This document shows, in pieces, positions 18,601-26,903 of a stretch of DNA of 64,000 bases; position 1 is the stretch's first letter, and each line of letters opens with the position of its first letter. The position numbers and the translations under genes are program-made. Where the stretch lies: assembly GCA_019634415.1 (NCBI GenBank), contig JAHQVJ010000005.1, positions 1-64,000 on the forward strand, written 5' to 3'. Source of the stretch: Myxococcales bacterium (GTDB lineage: Bacteria > Myxococcota_A > UBA796 > GCA-2862545). Under the pieces are notes generated by a model that did not search any database, was not told the origin of the DNA, and saw only the letters and a program-made list of their open reading frames with translations.

Positions 18601-19084
18601 CGGCTGGATGGCCGAGTGGCAGTTCCGCGACACCCTCGATCCCGACGAGGTGGATCGCTACCTGCAGCAGAACTGGGACCGCGCCGTGCCCGAGGTGCGC
18701 GACTGGATCCTGGGGATGTGCCGCAGCCTGCAGTCGCAGGGCGGGCCGCTGTGGGATCTGGTGCGCGATCCCGACGTGCGGCTGCACTTCGAGCTGCCCT
18801 TCGTGGGGCTGGGCACCGCCCGCGACGAGGAGGTCTTGCTGAGCGGCCGGGCCGATCTCGTCGTGGAGCGCCCCGGCGGCGCGCTGTCGATCGTCGACTT
18901 CAAGGCGGGCATCAAGGTGCCCACGGGGTGGGCGGATCTGGTGGACGCCGCCAGCCTACGGACCTACGCCCCACAGCTCGACGCGTACGCCGAGGCCTTC
19001 ACCCGCATGGGCCATCCCGTGCAGGCTGTGGCGCTGTGGTTCGTGCGCACGGGGACCTCCGTGATGTGGCACAGGGACGGGTAG
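15626..19084 (+). CDS. addA: AddA-like UvrD-family helicase-nuclease
   Basis: An 1152-residue superfamily 1 helicase. AAAGCGKT at 13-20 is Walker A, AITFTRRAAAEL motif Ia, LLVDEVQDAN Walker B, VGDVRQSIYLFR motif III, FQAKGLAWD motif V and YVAITRARR motif VI. The C-terminus carries a RecB-type nuclease: GRADLVVE, SIVDFKAG and PQLDAYAEAF. AddA unwinds DNA and cuts one strand, AddB the other. The start is the GTG at 15626 overlapping the addB stop; the same frame is open from 12311, but only as an Arg/Ala-rich shadow of addB. SbcD follows 73 bases later, so the region forms a DNA-end-processing cluster. Confidence 0.9.
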   Translation: MTPDGSDLTVVRAAAGCGKTTDLARRYLGFLAAGLAVEQTIAITFTRRAAAELQERVALALRASTDGPVAEQARQRLGRAWPLYQEVAPSDPEVVLRALEQLPDAPIGTTDAFVQRLLTEFAVHAELPLNTEGSIPLDVPVRPGGGVARALDRAARRLLDPPEGGLDPDVQPLLEHLSLDEIRRAIVRRSPLDHLPPASAADVLARLSVQLAHVCHKHDLAAIYEPTDPRDAASWEAALLPKTKVAGKWAVPAVASWLAAGGAAPQAPFELAGWLVGLEVRSRARKALQADLAATDHDFGMSRLCLWDVVNALQYPYDEAGHVEKADALRRRIHRLRRRTIDAGMGEAALAGDLGYDELLEAAIALCQRPPQRLTHRFRALLVDEVQDANPAQLRLYRAIAALPGPTPITAYFVGDVRQSIYLFRHAEPQGLLDLQEASERSGTAVDLTVNHRSAPLLVQAHRDLFAAIDAPMRARRWSPPAALDALGWRDDNGTLTLDPAVHSPSEPVWLVTGGAKAADADAHALHAFLTRLQTAWSEPDHATDTAVVLAPTWRQATAACRQLRRWAGRDDIAWVDGATGWTGLRVGTDVRLFLCALQDPSDDVSWLGVYKHPSIGLSDACLARVRAGVGLGDAPARCRSLGWLLDAPALGPEHDEADRRAFAAARDPLCRAREALGRRGTGGVLDRLVTALGWRTVLAHGPGGTDDVAQLEVLLDWIRGLDTDGMSPDALVKALTDAEAEVPHVHLKRPGQHVICTTIFQAKGLAWDHCCVLSVGSIPTGGGGSVEPAWMHIDGQRARLEGVRFDPYGGITPFLDPLGRLARRLHEHRRGEESARLAYVAITRARRSVTMGLPKKTKKTERDVSDIVRDAWLAPDFRSDGVAQVAHQLPAPQPLPTAWVDADPQVAHPWRAPALPRPREERAPSSMGAHLDPDQRLQLAQSIVARVRLVNGLYIGRSSIDPPGTDPVTGLGLPHHPLGHLEPSDWGEIAHGWMAEWQFRDTLDPDEVDRYLQQNWDRAVPEVRDWILGMCRSLQSQGGPLWDLVRDPDVRLHFELPFVGLGTARDEEVLLSGRADLVVERPGGALSIVDFKAGIKVPTGWADLVDAASLRTYAPQLDAYAEAFTRMGHPVQAVALWFVRTGTSVMWHRDG

Positions 19085-19157
19085 CGGGCAGCACTCGCGA
19101 CACCTCGGGCCCGCCTGGTCAAAATGTGGCGTGCTGGTCAGCTAGGTTGACGTGACC

Positions 19158-20420
19158 ATGCGAATCCTCCACACCAGCGACTGGCACCTCGGCCGGTCCC
19201 TGCACGGCCACTCCCGAGCCCCCGAGCACGAGGCCTTCGTCGACGAGCTCGTCCAGGTGGCGCAGGACGTGGATCTCGTCGTGCTCTCCGGCGACGTCTT
19301 CGAGAACGCGAACCCACCCATCGAAGCCGAAGAGATGTTCTTCGACGCCCTGGCACGCCTGGGCGACGGGGGCACGCGAGCCGTGGTGGTGATCGCCGGC
19401 AACCACGACTCCCCCGACCGGCTCAAGGCCGCTGCTCCGCTCGCCGCACGCCACGGGGTCTGGATCCTCGGCCGCCCCGGAGACGTGCCCACACCCGCGC
19501 ACACCGTCGGCGACGGTCGCGGCACCGTCCGCTTGCTCGCTGCAGCCCCCTCGCTGCTCGATCTGGCCGTGCCGCTGCGCGGTGGTGACCACCAGCGCAC
19601 CGTCATCGCCGCCCTGCCCTACCCCTCCGAGGCGCGTCTGCGGCAGCTGCTCTCCGATCGTCTCGAAGAAGAAGACCGGCAGCGCGCCTACAACCTGCGC
19701 ATCGAGGGCGCCTTCCAGCTGCTCGCCCAGCACTTCTCGGCGGAGGCCGTCAACCTCGCCACCAGCCACCTCGCCGTGCGCAGCTGCATGCCCCGCAGCT
19801 CGGAGCGCGTGCTGGTCGGCGGCGCCTATCAGATCGAGGGCTCCGCCCTACCTGCGCAGGCCCAGTACGTGGCCCTGGGCCACCTCCACCTCGCCCAGGA
19901 CGTGCCGGACGCCCCGTGCCTCGCCCGCTATGCCGGTGCTCCCATGGCCATGCGGTTCTCCGAGCGCGACGATCCGCGGGTGCACACCCTCGTCGAGCTT
20001 CAGCCCGGTGCTGCGCCCGTGGTGCACGAGCTGCCGGTCTCTGCCGGTCGCCCCCTCGTCGTGTGGCAGGCGGGCTCCATCGAGGAGGTGGAGCGAGGGG
20101 TGGCCGAGGGCCTGCACGAGCGTGCCTTCATCGACCTCGAGCTCGCGGTCGACGAGCACCTCACCCATCAGCAGATGGCCCAGCTCAAGGCGCTGCCACG
20201 AGACATCGTGCGCATCCGTGCCGTGCTGCCCGAGGCCAACGTCACACCGCTGGTGGATCCCACACGGCGGCGCGATCTGCCGCTGACGGACCTGTTCCAG
20301 GCCTTCTACCGCGAGCAGACGGGCGAGGAGCCTGACACCTCCCTGGTGGATCTGTTCCTGGAGCTCGCTGGGCCGACGGTGTCCGACGGCGACCCCTCCG
20401 ACGCGCGCCAGGCGGGGTAG
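19158..20420 (+). CDS. sbcD: Exonuclease subunit SbcD
   Basis: A 420-residue metallophosphoesterase-type nuclease of the Mre11/SbcD family. The metal motifs are DWHLG at about 8-12, SGDVFENANPP, GNHDSPDR and the later His motifs in TSHLAV and GHLHLA. SbcCD recognises hairpins and blocked DNA ends, cutting them so that repair can proceed. The usual N-terminus MRILHTSDWHLG starts at the ATG at 19158; a GTG two codons upstream (19152) is also possible. It is immediately followed by sbcC (4 bases), forming the standard pair. Confidence 0.93.
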   Translation: MRILHTSDWHLGRSLHGHSRAPEHEAFVDELVQVAQDVDLVVLSGDVFENANPPIEAEEMFFDALARLGDGGTRAVVVIAGNHDSPDRLKAAAPLAARHGVWILGRPGDVPTPAHTVGDGRGTVRLLAAAPSLLDLAVPLRGGDHQRTVIAALPYPSEARLRQLLSDRLEEEDRQRAYNLRIEGAFQLLAQHFSAEAVNLATSHLAVRSCMPRSSERVLVGGAYQIEGSALPAQAQYVALGHLHLAQDVPDAPCLARYAGAPMAMRFSERDDPRVHTLVELQPGAAPVVHELPVSAGRPLVVWQAGSIEEVERGVAEGLHERAFIDLELAVDEHLTHQQMAQLKALPRDIVRIRAVLPEANVTPLVDPTRRRDLPLTDLFQAFYREQTGEEPDTSLVDLFLELAGPTVSDGDPSDARQAG

Positions 20421-20424
20421 CAGC

Positions 20425-23400
20425 GTGCGGCCGATGACCCTCACCGTCGCGGGACTCCACTCCTACCGCGACCCCGTCACCGTGAACTTCGACGAGCTCG
20501 GCAAGTACGGCCTCTTCGGCATCTTCGGGCCCATCGGGAGCGGCAAGTCCACCCTCCTCGATGCGATGACGCTGGCGCTGTACGGGTTGGTGGACCGAGT
20601 GGCCACGCGATCCCGCCGCGGGTTGGTACACCTGGGCAGCGAGGGGTGCGAAGTGCGGCTGGCCTTCGTGGTGCAAGGCGCCGAAGGCGCCGAGCGCTTC
20701 GAGGTCCACCGCCGCTACAAGCAGCGAGACGGCATCGCCCATCGCGTGATCTCGCGCCTGGTGCAGATCGTCGACGACGGCCCCGATCAGGTGCTGGCCG
20801 ACAAAGAGCGCGACGTCAACGAAGCCGTGCAGCAGATCGTGGGCCTCGGCCCCGAAGACTTCATGCGTGCCGTCATGCTTCCCCAGGGCAGGTTCCAGCA
20901 GCTGCTGCACCTCAAGGGCAGCGAGCGACGACAGATGCTGCAGCGCATCTTTCGCCTGCACGCCTACGGCGAGGGGCTCCGGCGCCAGGTCTCCACGCGC
21001 CAGAGCCAGACCCGCACGGCCCTGGCCCAAGCTCGCGGAGAGCTGGCTGGCCTGGGAGACGCCAGCGAAGAAGCCGTGAGCGCCGCCGAGGTCGAGGCGA
21101 ACCGAGCACGCGCCCAGCGTGACGAGGCCGCGCAGGCCCACAGCACCCTGTCGGAGCAGCATGCCGAGGCTGCGCGCACCCGAGAGACCCACGCCCGCTG
21201 GATCGAGGCCCAGGCAGCCTTGCGGGCCCATCGCGAGCAGCTTGCGCGAATCCAGGACCTCGAGCAGGAGCTCGGTCGAGCCAGGGCCGTCGCCCCCGCC
21301 CAGCCCGTGGTGCAGCGATGGCGCGATGCCCACACCATCCTGCAGCGCACCGCGGCCTCCCACGCGCAGGCGGCCGCCACCCTCGAGGCCACCACCGAAG
21401 GCCACCGGCGCGCCTCCGACGTGTGCGTCGCCGCCAAGGCTGCCGAGGCGGACGCCGCTCCTCGACACCGCCGCGCCATCGTGCAGCTGGAGGCCGCCGT
21501 GGCGGCAGCTGCGCAGCGCACCGACGCCGAGGAGCGTCTCGCCCGGACCTCGGAGCAGCTCGAGCAGCTGCAAGCGCAGGCCACCACCATCGAAGGGCAG
21601 CTGCTCGCCGCCGACGGCGAGGTGACGGCTCGCTCGAAGGAGCGCACCCGACTGCGGCGCACCGTGCGCCAGCGCCAGGTCAAGGCGGAGGAGCGTGAGC
21701 AGGCCCAGCGCGCCGCCCGCGCCTCCGATGCGCTGAAGCGCGCCCAGACCTTGGTGTCGGAGGCCCGGGAGGCGGTACGCATCGCCACCGAGGAGCACAC
21801 CGCCGCGGTGACGGCCCACGAGACAGCCCAGCAAGGGCTCGCCGAGGCCACCGCTGCGCTGGAGGCGGAGCAAGAGGCCGTTCAGAGCCTCACCCAGCAG
21901 CCGGGATGGCTGGACGACGATGCCCTGCAGGCCCTGCAGACGACGCTACAAGCCGGACAGCGTCAGGAGATCCTGCGGCAAGAGCGTCAGCGCGAGGTGG
22001 AGACGCTACAGGCCAGCGCCGTCCAGGCGAAGGCCACCCTCGCAGCCGCCGAGTCCGCCCGGGAGGAGTCCGTTGCGGCGCTGCGCGCCGCATCCGAGGT
22101 GCTCCGCGGCGGGGAGAAGGCCCTCGAAGACGCCGAGGCCAGGTGGCGGGCGGAGGAGCGTCGGACCGCCGCCTCGCGCCTCGCCCAGAGCCTGGCGCCA
22201 GGGCGGGCTTGCCCCGTCTGTGGCAGCCAGCATCACCCCGCCCCCGCAGGTCCCGAGGAGTCCGAGGCCACCGGAGAGGCCGCCTTCGAGGCCCACCGCG
22301 AGGGGCACAAGCGGGCCATCGACCGCCACGAGCAGTCTCTGCAGGAGCACGGACGCGCGGCGGCCGGGCTCGAGGCGGCTCGCGCCGAGGTGGAGCGCGT
22401 CCAGGGCGCGCTCGCACAGGCACGAGCCCAGCTCGTCGAGGGCGAGCCCCTCGACGTGGACGCCGCGCGACGAGCCGTGGCACAGCACCAGGCGCTCCAG
22501 ACCCAGCGCGTGCAGGCCGAGCAACGAGCGGCCCGCGCCCAGGTCGCCCAGGAGCGAGCTGCCTCACCCGTGGCCGCAGCCAACGCGAACCTCGAGCAGG
22601 CCACATCCACCCAGAGAGCCACAGCACAGCAGCTGGAGCGCCGCTCCACCGAGGAAGGCAAGGCCTGGGCCGCCTTCGATGCCGACCGCGGTGAGCTCAC
22701 CTTGTTCGACATCGGCAACGCCGTAGCCGCGCTGGCGGCCCGCGATCGGGAGGTGGAGGCCCTGGCCCAGGATCTCGAGCAGGCCGACTCCGCCCACCAG
22801 GTCTCCCTCGACGCCCGCACCGCGCATCGTGAGCAGCTGCTCGCCGTGCAGCGCGACGTCGCGCAGACCACCGAGCGGCGCGACGCCCTCACCGAGCGGC
22901 TCGCAACCCTTCCGCCCTCCCCCGCCGATGGCGCCGATCCCGTGCAGGCGCTCGAGGCGGAGCGCGCCGCACTGGAGGCCGTCAGCGAGCAACGCCAAGC
23001 GGCCGAGGCCCGCCTGCAGGAGGCCGCCACGGCGTGGCATGCCGCCCAGAGCGCCGTCGCCAGCGCCGACGCCCAGCTCGCCGCCGCCCAGCGCGCACAC
23101 GAGGAGGCAGAGCGGATCCTCCTCGCTGCCCTCGACGAGGCCGTCGGCCCCGATCCCGCGCGATCCGTCGAGGACCGTGTGGCCCAGCTCGAGCAGCGCG
23201 CGCGCAGCGCCGAGCGGTGCGAGGCGCTGCAGCGAGAGGTGGTGGCCTGGCGCGACGCCGAGGCATCCCTGGCGACGCGCACGGCGCTGCTCGAGGAGTC
23301 GCACCCCACCGGAGAGGCCCTCGACGAGTCTGCATGGCAGGCCCTCGTGGAGTCGCTGCAGGCCGCATCACAGCGCCTCGAGTCTGCGCGCGAGGCCGAC

Positions 23401-24000
23401 GCCCACGCCGCTCGGGCCCTCGCCGAGCTTCGCGCCAAGGCTCGGCGCTTCCAGGCCTTGCACCAGTCCGCCGCCGACCAGGACGCTCAGCTCGGGCGCC
23501 TCGATCAGCTCGCGAAGGTGCTGCGCGGGGACCGCTTCGTGGAGTACGTCGCCAACGATCACCTCACCGAGCTCGCCGAGCGCGCCAGCGACCACCTCGC
23601 CGCCCTCACCCACGAGCGCTACCGCCTCGAGCTCGACGACGAGACCGCCTTCCACGTGCGCGACGCCCACGCCGGGGGGGCCGTCCGCCCCGTGCACACC
23701 TTGTCCGGCGGCGAGGCATTCCTGACGGCGCTGTCCCTCGCGCTCGCGCTGTCTACCCAGGTGCAGGCACGGTCCACGCGCTCCCTCGGGTTCTTCTTCC
23801 TCGACGAGGGCTTCGGAACCCTCGATCCCGACGCGCTGGACCGCGTCATGTCCGCCATCGAGCACCTGCGCGATCCCAGCCGCGTGATCGGGCTGATCAG
23901 CCACGTGCCTGGCGTGCGCGAGCGCGTGCCTCGCTATCTGTGGGTCCACCGTCCCGCCGACACCGGCAGCGGCTCCACCGTGGAGATGCGCGACAACTGA
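20425..24000 (+). CDS. sbcC: Exonuclease subunit SbcC (SMC-like ATPase)
   Basis: A 1191-residue Rad50/SbcC protein. Walker A is GPIGSGKST near the N-terminus; the signature LSGGEAF and Walker B FFFLDEGFG lie near the C-terminus. Between them are two very long coiled-coil arms rich in Ala, Glu, Gln and Arg. They meet at a CPVCG zinc hook at about residue 595, close to the middle. SbcC is the ATP-driven partner of SbcD. The GTG at 20425 gives the familiar MRPM start. The Ala/Glu-rich arms make other frames look open; those are shadows. Confidence 0.94.
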   Translation: MRPMTLTVAGLHSYRDPVTVNFDELGKYGLFGIFGPIGSGKSTLLDAMTLALYGLVDRVATRSRRGLVHLGSEGCEVRLAFVVQGAEGAERFEVHRRYKQRDGIAHRVISRLVQIVDDGPDQVLADKERDVNEAVQQIVGLGPEDFMRAVMLPQGRFQQLLHLKGSERRQMLQRIFRLHAYGEGLRRQVSTRQSQTRTALAQARGELAGLGDASEEAVSAAEVEANRARAQRDEAAQAHSTLSEQHAEAARTRETHARWIEAQAALRAHREQLARIQDLEQELGRARAVAPAQPVVQRWRDAHTILQRTAASHAQAAATLEATTEGHRRASDVCVAAKAAEADAAPRHRRAIVQLEAAVAAAAQRTDAEERLARTSEQLEQLQAQATTIEGQLLAADGEVTARSKERTRLRRTVRQRQVKAEEREQAQRAARASDALKRAQTLVSEAREAVRIATEEHTAAVTAHETAQQGLAEATAALEAEQEAVQSLTQQPGWLDDDALQALQTTLQAGQRQEILRQERQREVETLQASAVQAKATLAAAESAREESVAALRAASEVLRGGEKALEDAEARWRAEERRTAASRLAQSLAPGRACPVCGSQHHPAPAGPEESEATGEAAFEAHREGHKRAIDRHEQSLQEHGRAAAGLEAARAEVERVQGALAQARAQLVEGEPLDVDAARRAVAQHQALQTQRVQAEQRAARAQVAQERAASPVAAANANLEQATSTQRATAQQLERRSTEEGKAWAAFDADRGELTLFDIGNAVAALAARDREVEALAQDLEQADSAHQVSLDARTAHREQLLAVQRDVAQTTERRDALTERLATLPPSPADGADPVQALEAERAALEAVSEQRQAAEARLQEAATAWHAAQSAVASADAQLAAAQRAHEEAERILLAALDEAVGPDPARSVEDRVAQLEQRARSAERCEALQREVVAWRDAEASLATRTALLEESHPTGEALDESAWQALVESLQAASQRLESAREADAHAARALAELRAKARRFQALHQSAADQDAQLGRLDQLAKVLRGDRFVEYVANDHLTELAERASDHLAALTHERYRLELDDETAFHVRDAHAGGAVRPVHTLSGGEAFLTALSLALALSTQVQARSTRSLGFFFLDEGFGTLDPDALDRVMSAIEHLRDPSRVIGLISHVPGVRERVPRYLWVHRPADTGSGSTVEMRDN

Positions 24001-24002
24001 TT

Positions 24003-24029
24003 GCGACAATCAACCCCGTTGATTGTCGC
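24003..24029. repeat. Perfect inverted repeat, copy 1
   Basis: GCGACAATCAAC, a CCC loop, then GTTGATTGTCGC: a perfect 12-bp stem starting 2 bases after the sbcC stop. It lies between convergent genes, so it may act as a bidirectional 3' end structure, but there is no T-run. A second copy lies at 24139. Confidence 0.9.
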
Positions 24030-24138
24030 GATCGAGCGGAGCGCGCCTGATCCGGGGTTGCAGTGGGACTGGAACAAGCGAGCGTGCGAGCGAGTGCAGG
24101 GAGTGCTGCAAGTCCAGGCGCGGAGCGGCAACCTGTAG

Positions 24139-24173
24139 CATCGCGACAATCAACCCCGTTGATTGTCGCGATG
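24139..24173. repeat. Perfect inverted repeat, copy 2 (extended)
   Basis: CATCGCGACAATCAAC, CCC, GTTGATTGTCGCGATG: a perfect 16-bp stem with the same core as the copy at 24003, about 140 bases away. It ends 11 bases before the end of the convergent KptA-NUDIX gene. A further 6-bp palindrome (TGATCC CGC GGATCA, 24172-24186) spans that gene's stop. Options are a terminator, a REP-like element or a protein-binding site. Confidence 0.9.
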
Positions 24174-24183
24174 ATCCCGCGGA

Positions 24184-25179
24184 TCAGCGAGTCCGCTGCT
24201 CGGCTTCGACCAGCTGCTTGGCTCGCCGCATCACCGGGCGGAGGCTCGAGTGGGTGACCACGCGACAGGCCTCCTCCGGAGTGAACCAGCGCACGTCCTT
24301 GATCCCCTCCCGCGTCGACGGCCGGAACTGCCCGTTCATGTCGCCGCGCGGATCCAGCAAGTAGAGGAAGATCGTCTTCAGTCGGGGCAGTCCCCCTGGT
24401 GCCATGAAGCCGTAGCGCACCAAGCCCACCAAGCAGCGCACGTCGAAGTCGCAGTCGATCCCCATCTCCTCCTGGACCTCGCGCACGCCCGCCCACTCGG
24501 GAGGCTCGCCCGGCTCGAGCTTGCCCTTCGCCACCTCCCAGGTCACGCCGCTGCGACGGGTGACGCGGATCAGGGCCATGCGGGGCTGGCCATCTTCACC
24601 CAGGGTCACCGGGATCCCACCCGCCGACAGCTGCTCGGCGAAGGCGGGCTGCAGGTTGAGCACGTCGCTCACCGACAGGGAGCGCGCCATGAACAGGCCC
24701 GTGCGCTTGGAGCGCTGCAGCCGCAGCTTGCGCCGCCGGTTGCGGGCCGTGTCTACGTAGAGCACCCGCGGGGTCCCCCCCATGCGGTGGGCCACCCGCC
24801 AGGCCTGGCACTCGTCGTCCGACAGGAAGACCGGGCGGTTCCGGGGCAGCCGTACCGCCCCCATCTGCAGGTACCGCTCCACCTGTCGCTGCGTGCAGGC
24901 GTGGTACAGGATGTCGGGTGCACGCACGCCATCCGGAGGGCGCACCGCCCGCACCCGGTCGTCGCACACGTCGAACCGCCGGTTCGTGCGTGCCAGCTGC
25001 GCGATGTCCGAGGGCTGCAGCTCCATCTCCAGCGCACGGCCCACGGCCACTGCAGCAGCAGTCACCGTGGCAAACCCACGACGGTCCGTCGGAACCTCTC
25101 GGGATCGAAGAATCCGGGAGAGGGTCTTTGCGATTCGGTCGTGCTCTACCGACACCCCCCCTCCGGAACAGCCATCCAT
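24184..25179 (-). CDS. RNA 2'-phosphotransferase (KptA/Tpt1)-NUDIX fusion protein
   Basis: A 331-residue two-domain protein. Residues about 12-180 resemble KptA/Tpt1: IAKTLSRILRS aligns with the LSKxLSxxLRH start (His replaced by Ser), then RRFDV, LYHACT with the key His, PVFLS, and R-x-GG-x4-VLYVD. KptA removes a 2'-phosphate using NAD, giving ADP-ribose 1'',2''-cyclic phosphate. Residues about 190-320 form a NUDIX domain with a perfect box from G219 to I241 (REVQEEMGI at its end). The fusion suggests that the NUDIX half could hydrolyse an ADP-ribose product of the first half; this is inference. The ATG at 25179 has GGAG upstream; a GTG at 25155 is possible. Confidence 0.83.
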   Translation of the reverse strand: MDGCSGGGVSVEHDRIAKTLSRILRSREVPTDRRGFATVTAAAVAVGRALEMELQPSDIAQLARTNRRFDVCDDRVRAVRPPDGVRAPDILYHACTQRQVERYLQMGAVRLPRNRPVFLSDDECQAWRVAHRMGGTPRVLYVDTARNRRRKLRLQRSKRTGLFMARSLSVSDVLNLQPAFAEQLSAGGIPVTLGEDGQPRMALIRVTRRSGVTWEVAKGKLEPGEPPEWAGVREVQEEMGIDCDFDVRCLVGLVRYGFMAPGGLPRLKTIFLYLLDPRGDMNGQFRPSTREGIKDVRWFTPEEACRVVTHSSLRPVMRRAKQLVEAEQRTR

Positions 25180-25258
25180 CTCCGTAACCTGTTCCCCTCG
25201 GTCTCGTCTGGACGCCCCCCGACGCGCACTCCTCGGTTAGAGGTGGACGAACGGAGGC

Positions 25259-26323
25259 ATGGACGTGGAGGTAACGCTGCGAGGAAGCAGCCCCGGGGCC
25301 ACCACCGCCGGGATCATGCTCCTCACCCGAGCGCGACAGCTGGGGTACCAACTGGCCGTGCACGTGGTGGGCGACCCTGATCAGGTCGTCCCCATCCCGG
25401 GCCCCGCCGTGTGCTACGCACCGGTGCTGGCAAGTTGCGGCGTGGGCCGCGAGTCGGGCAGCGGAGCCACCGTGGTGGTGCCCGGCCCTCCCGGTGCCCC
25501 CCTCATGGTGACCGTACATCCTCACGGCGTGAGCGGCTGGTTCTTCGTGGATCGGAGCGGACGAGGCCACCACCCAGCCACCCAAGCCTTCGTGCGCCTG
25601 TCGCGCGACGAGCGACCCCAGGCCCGTGAGCTCGGTCGCGAGCTGCGCAACGCCATGCAGTCCCTGGGGCTGTCCACCGATCCGGCCGTGCTCGACGTGT
25701 TGTTCGGCGCAGACGTGCCGCCGCTGACCCGCCTCGCCGTCGCCCTGCGGGCCGGCCGGGCCTTGTCGGGTGGCCGCGGCGAGCCCATCACCCGCTTCAT
25801 CACCGGCCACGCCGAGCTCGATCCGCTCTCCCCCGAGCCCGACCCCTCCGATCTGCGAGCTGTCATCGAGCCCGAGGCCCTCGACGGTCTGCTCGCCGGT
25901 GTCTCCACCTCCATCCGCGACACCGTGGAGCGCTGCATCGGCCTCGCTCGGGATCTGGCCAACGACGACGACGGGCGCGATCTGCAGCTGGCCTACCGCC
26001 TCGCCGAGATCGCGTCTCACCTGGTCCAGCTCCCGCCCCACTCCATCCTGCCGCCCCTGGGCGCCGCCGAAGACAGCGTCGCCACCGGCCTGCGCTCGGG
26101 GCTGTCCGCCGAGGGCATGGGCGATGCCAATCGCCAGCTTATGCAGGTGTTCCAGTTCCTGGGCGGCCGCTACGTGCCCGAGGCCAGCCACAGCTTTCCG
26201 GTGTGCAACGACCCGGCACCCAAGGAGCACATCGAGCGATGGCAGTGGTTCTGTGGCCAGGTTCGTCGCGGTCGAAAGGACGCCGACGCCCTCTGGCCGC
26301 AGATCGTCGATCCCCCGAGCTAG
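25259..26323 (+). CDS. Hypothetical protein, 354 aa
   Basis: A soluble protein with no recognised family. The N-terminal third is beta-rich (MDVEVTLRGS, many Val/Gly). The remainder is helical, with acidic patches and a late Trp/Cys-containing segment (WQWFCGQVRRG). No signal peptide or membrane segment is seen. GGAGG ends just one base before the ATG at 25259, so translation may really start at the in-frame GTG at 25265, where spacing is normal. It is divergent from the KptA-NUDIX gene (79 bases) and convergent with the gene at 26340. Confidence 0.7.
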   Translation: MDVEVTLRGSSPGATTAGIMLLTRARQLGYQLAVHVVGDPDQVVPIPGPAVCYAPVLASCGVGRESGSGATVVVPGPPGAPLMVTVHPHGVSGWFFVDRSGRGHHPATQAFVRLSRDERPQARELGRELRNAMQSLGLSTDPAVLDVLFGADVPPLTRLAVALRAGRALSGGRGEPITRFITGHAELDPLSPEPDPSDLRAVIEPEALDGLLAGVSTSIRDTVERCIGLARDLANDDDGRDLQLAYRLAEIASHLVQLPPHSILPPLGAAEDSVATGLRSGLSAEGMGDANRQLMQVFQFLGGRYVPEASHSFPVCNDPAPKEHIERWQWFCGQVRRGRKDADALWPQIVDPPS

Positions 26324-26339
26324 CCCTGGGTTCACAGCC

Positions 26340-26903
26340 TTAGTGAACCAGCGGCGACTCTCGCACCGGCACCGCGGACGGCAGCCCAGAGGCGTACCTC
26401 ACGCGCATGTCGCGCCGACGCCCCAGGCTCCACCACCGCCCCAGCCCCGACGGCATCGGATCTCCAGCCTCCGCCGATCGCACGAGCTCCGTGTCCTCCT
26501 GCAGCTGACCGTCCGTACCGAGCAGGACCTGCCAGTGGAACCAACGACAGTCGGACCACTCCAGGAAGGCCAACCCCACCGGCACGGGTGGAGCGTCACT
26601 CGGCGACGCGGGCGCACGGTGCCGAAAGGTACCCGCGATCCCTACGGCCATCGGCGCCCCCAGTCCGCCCACCTCGGAGCGGGACAGTCCCGCCAGGAAC
26701 GGGGTCAGGCCCAGCCGCGATCGTGCCACCGTGCGCAGATCCATCAGCTCCGTGCGCTCGGGGCGCACCACCACCGCCACCGGTGCCGCGGAGCCGCGCT
26801 CCAGCGCCGTCCTCACGAGATCCGCCAGATACTCGCCCTCCGAGGCGGCGTCCGCCGTCGCCGATCGTTCGATGGCGCGCACCGTCAGCTGCATGGGCGT
26901 CAC
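26340..26903 (-). CDS. Hypothetical protein downstream of purD, about 187 aa
   Basis: A soluble protein of unknown family. The N-terminal part (MQLTVRAIER) is beta-like; the C-terminus has several Trp and Arg residues. It is coupled to purD: a GTG at 26903 overlaps the purD stop (GTGA), and an ATG at 26894 is the alternative start. Position in the purine operon hints at co-regulation, not at function. Confidence 0.7.
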   Translation of the reverse strand: MTPMQLTVRAIERSATADAASEGEYLADLVRTALERGSAAPVAVVVRPERTELMDLRTVARSRLGLTPFLAGLSRSEVGGLGAPMAVGIAGTFRHRAPASPSDAPPVPVGLAFLEWSDCRWFHWQVLLGTDGQLQEDTELVRSAEAGDPMPSGLGRWWSLGRRRDMRVRYASGLPSAVPVRESPLVH

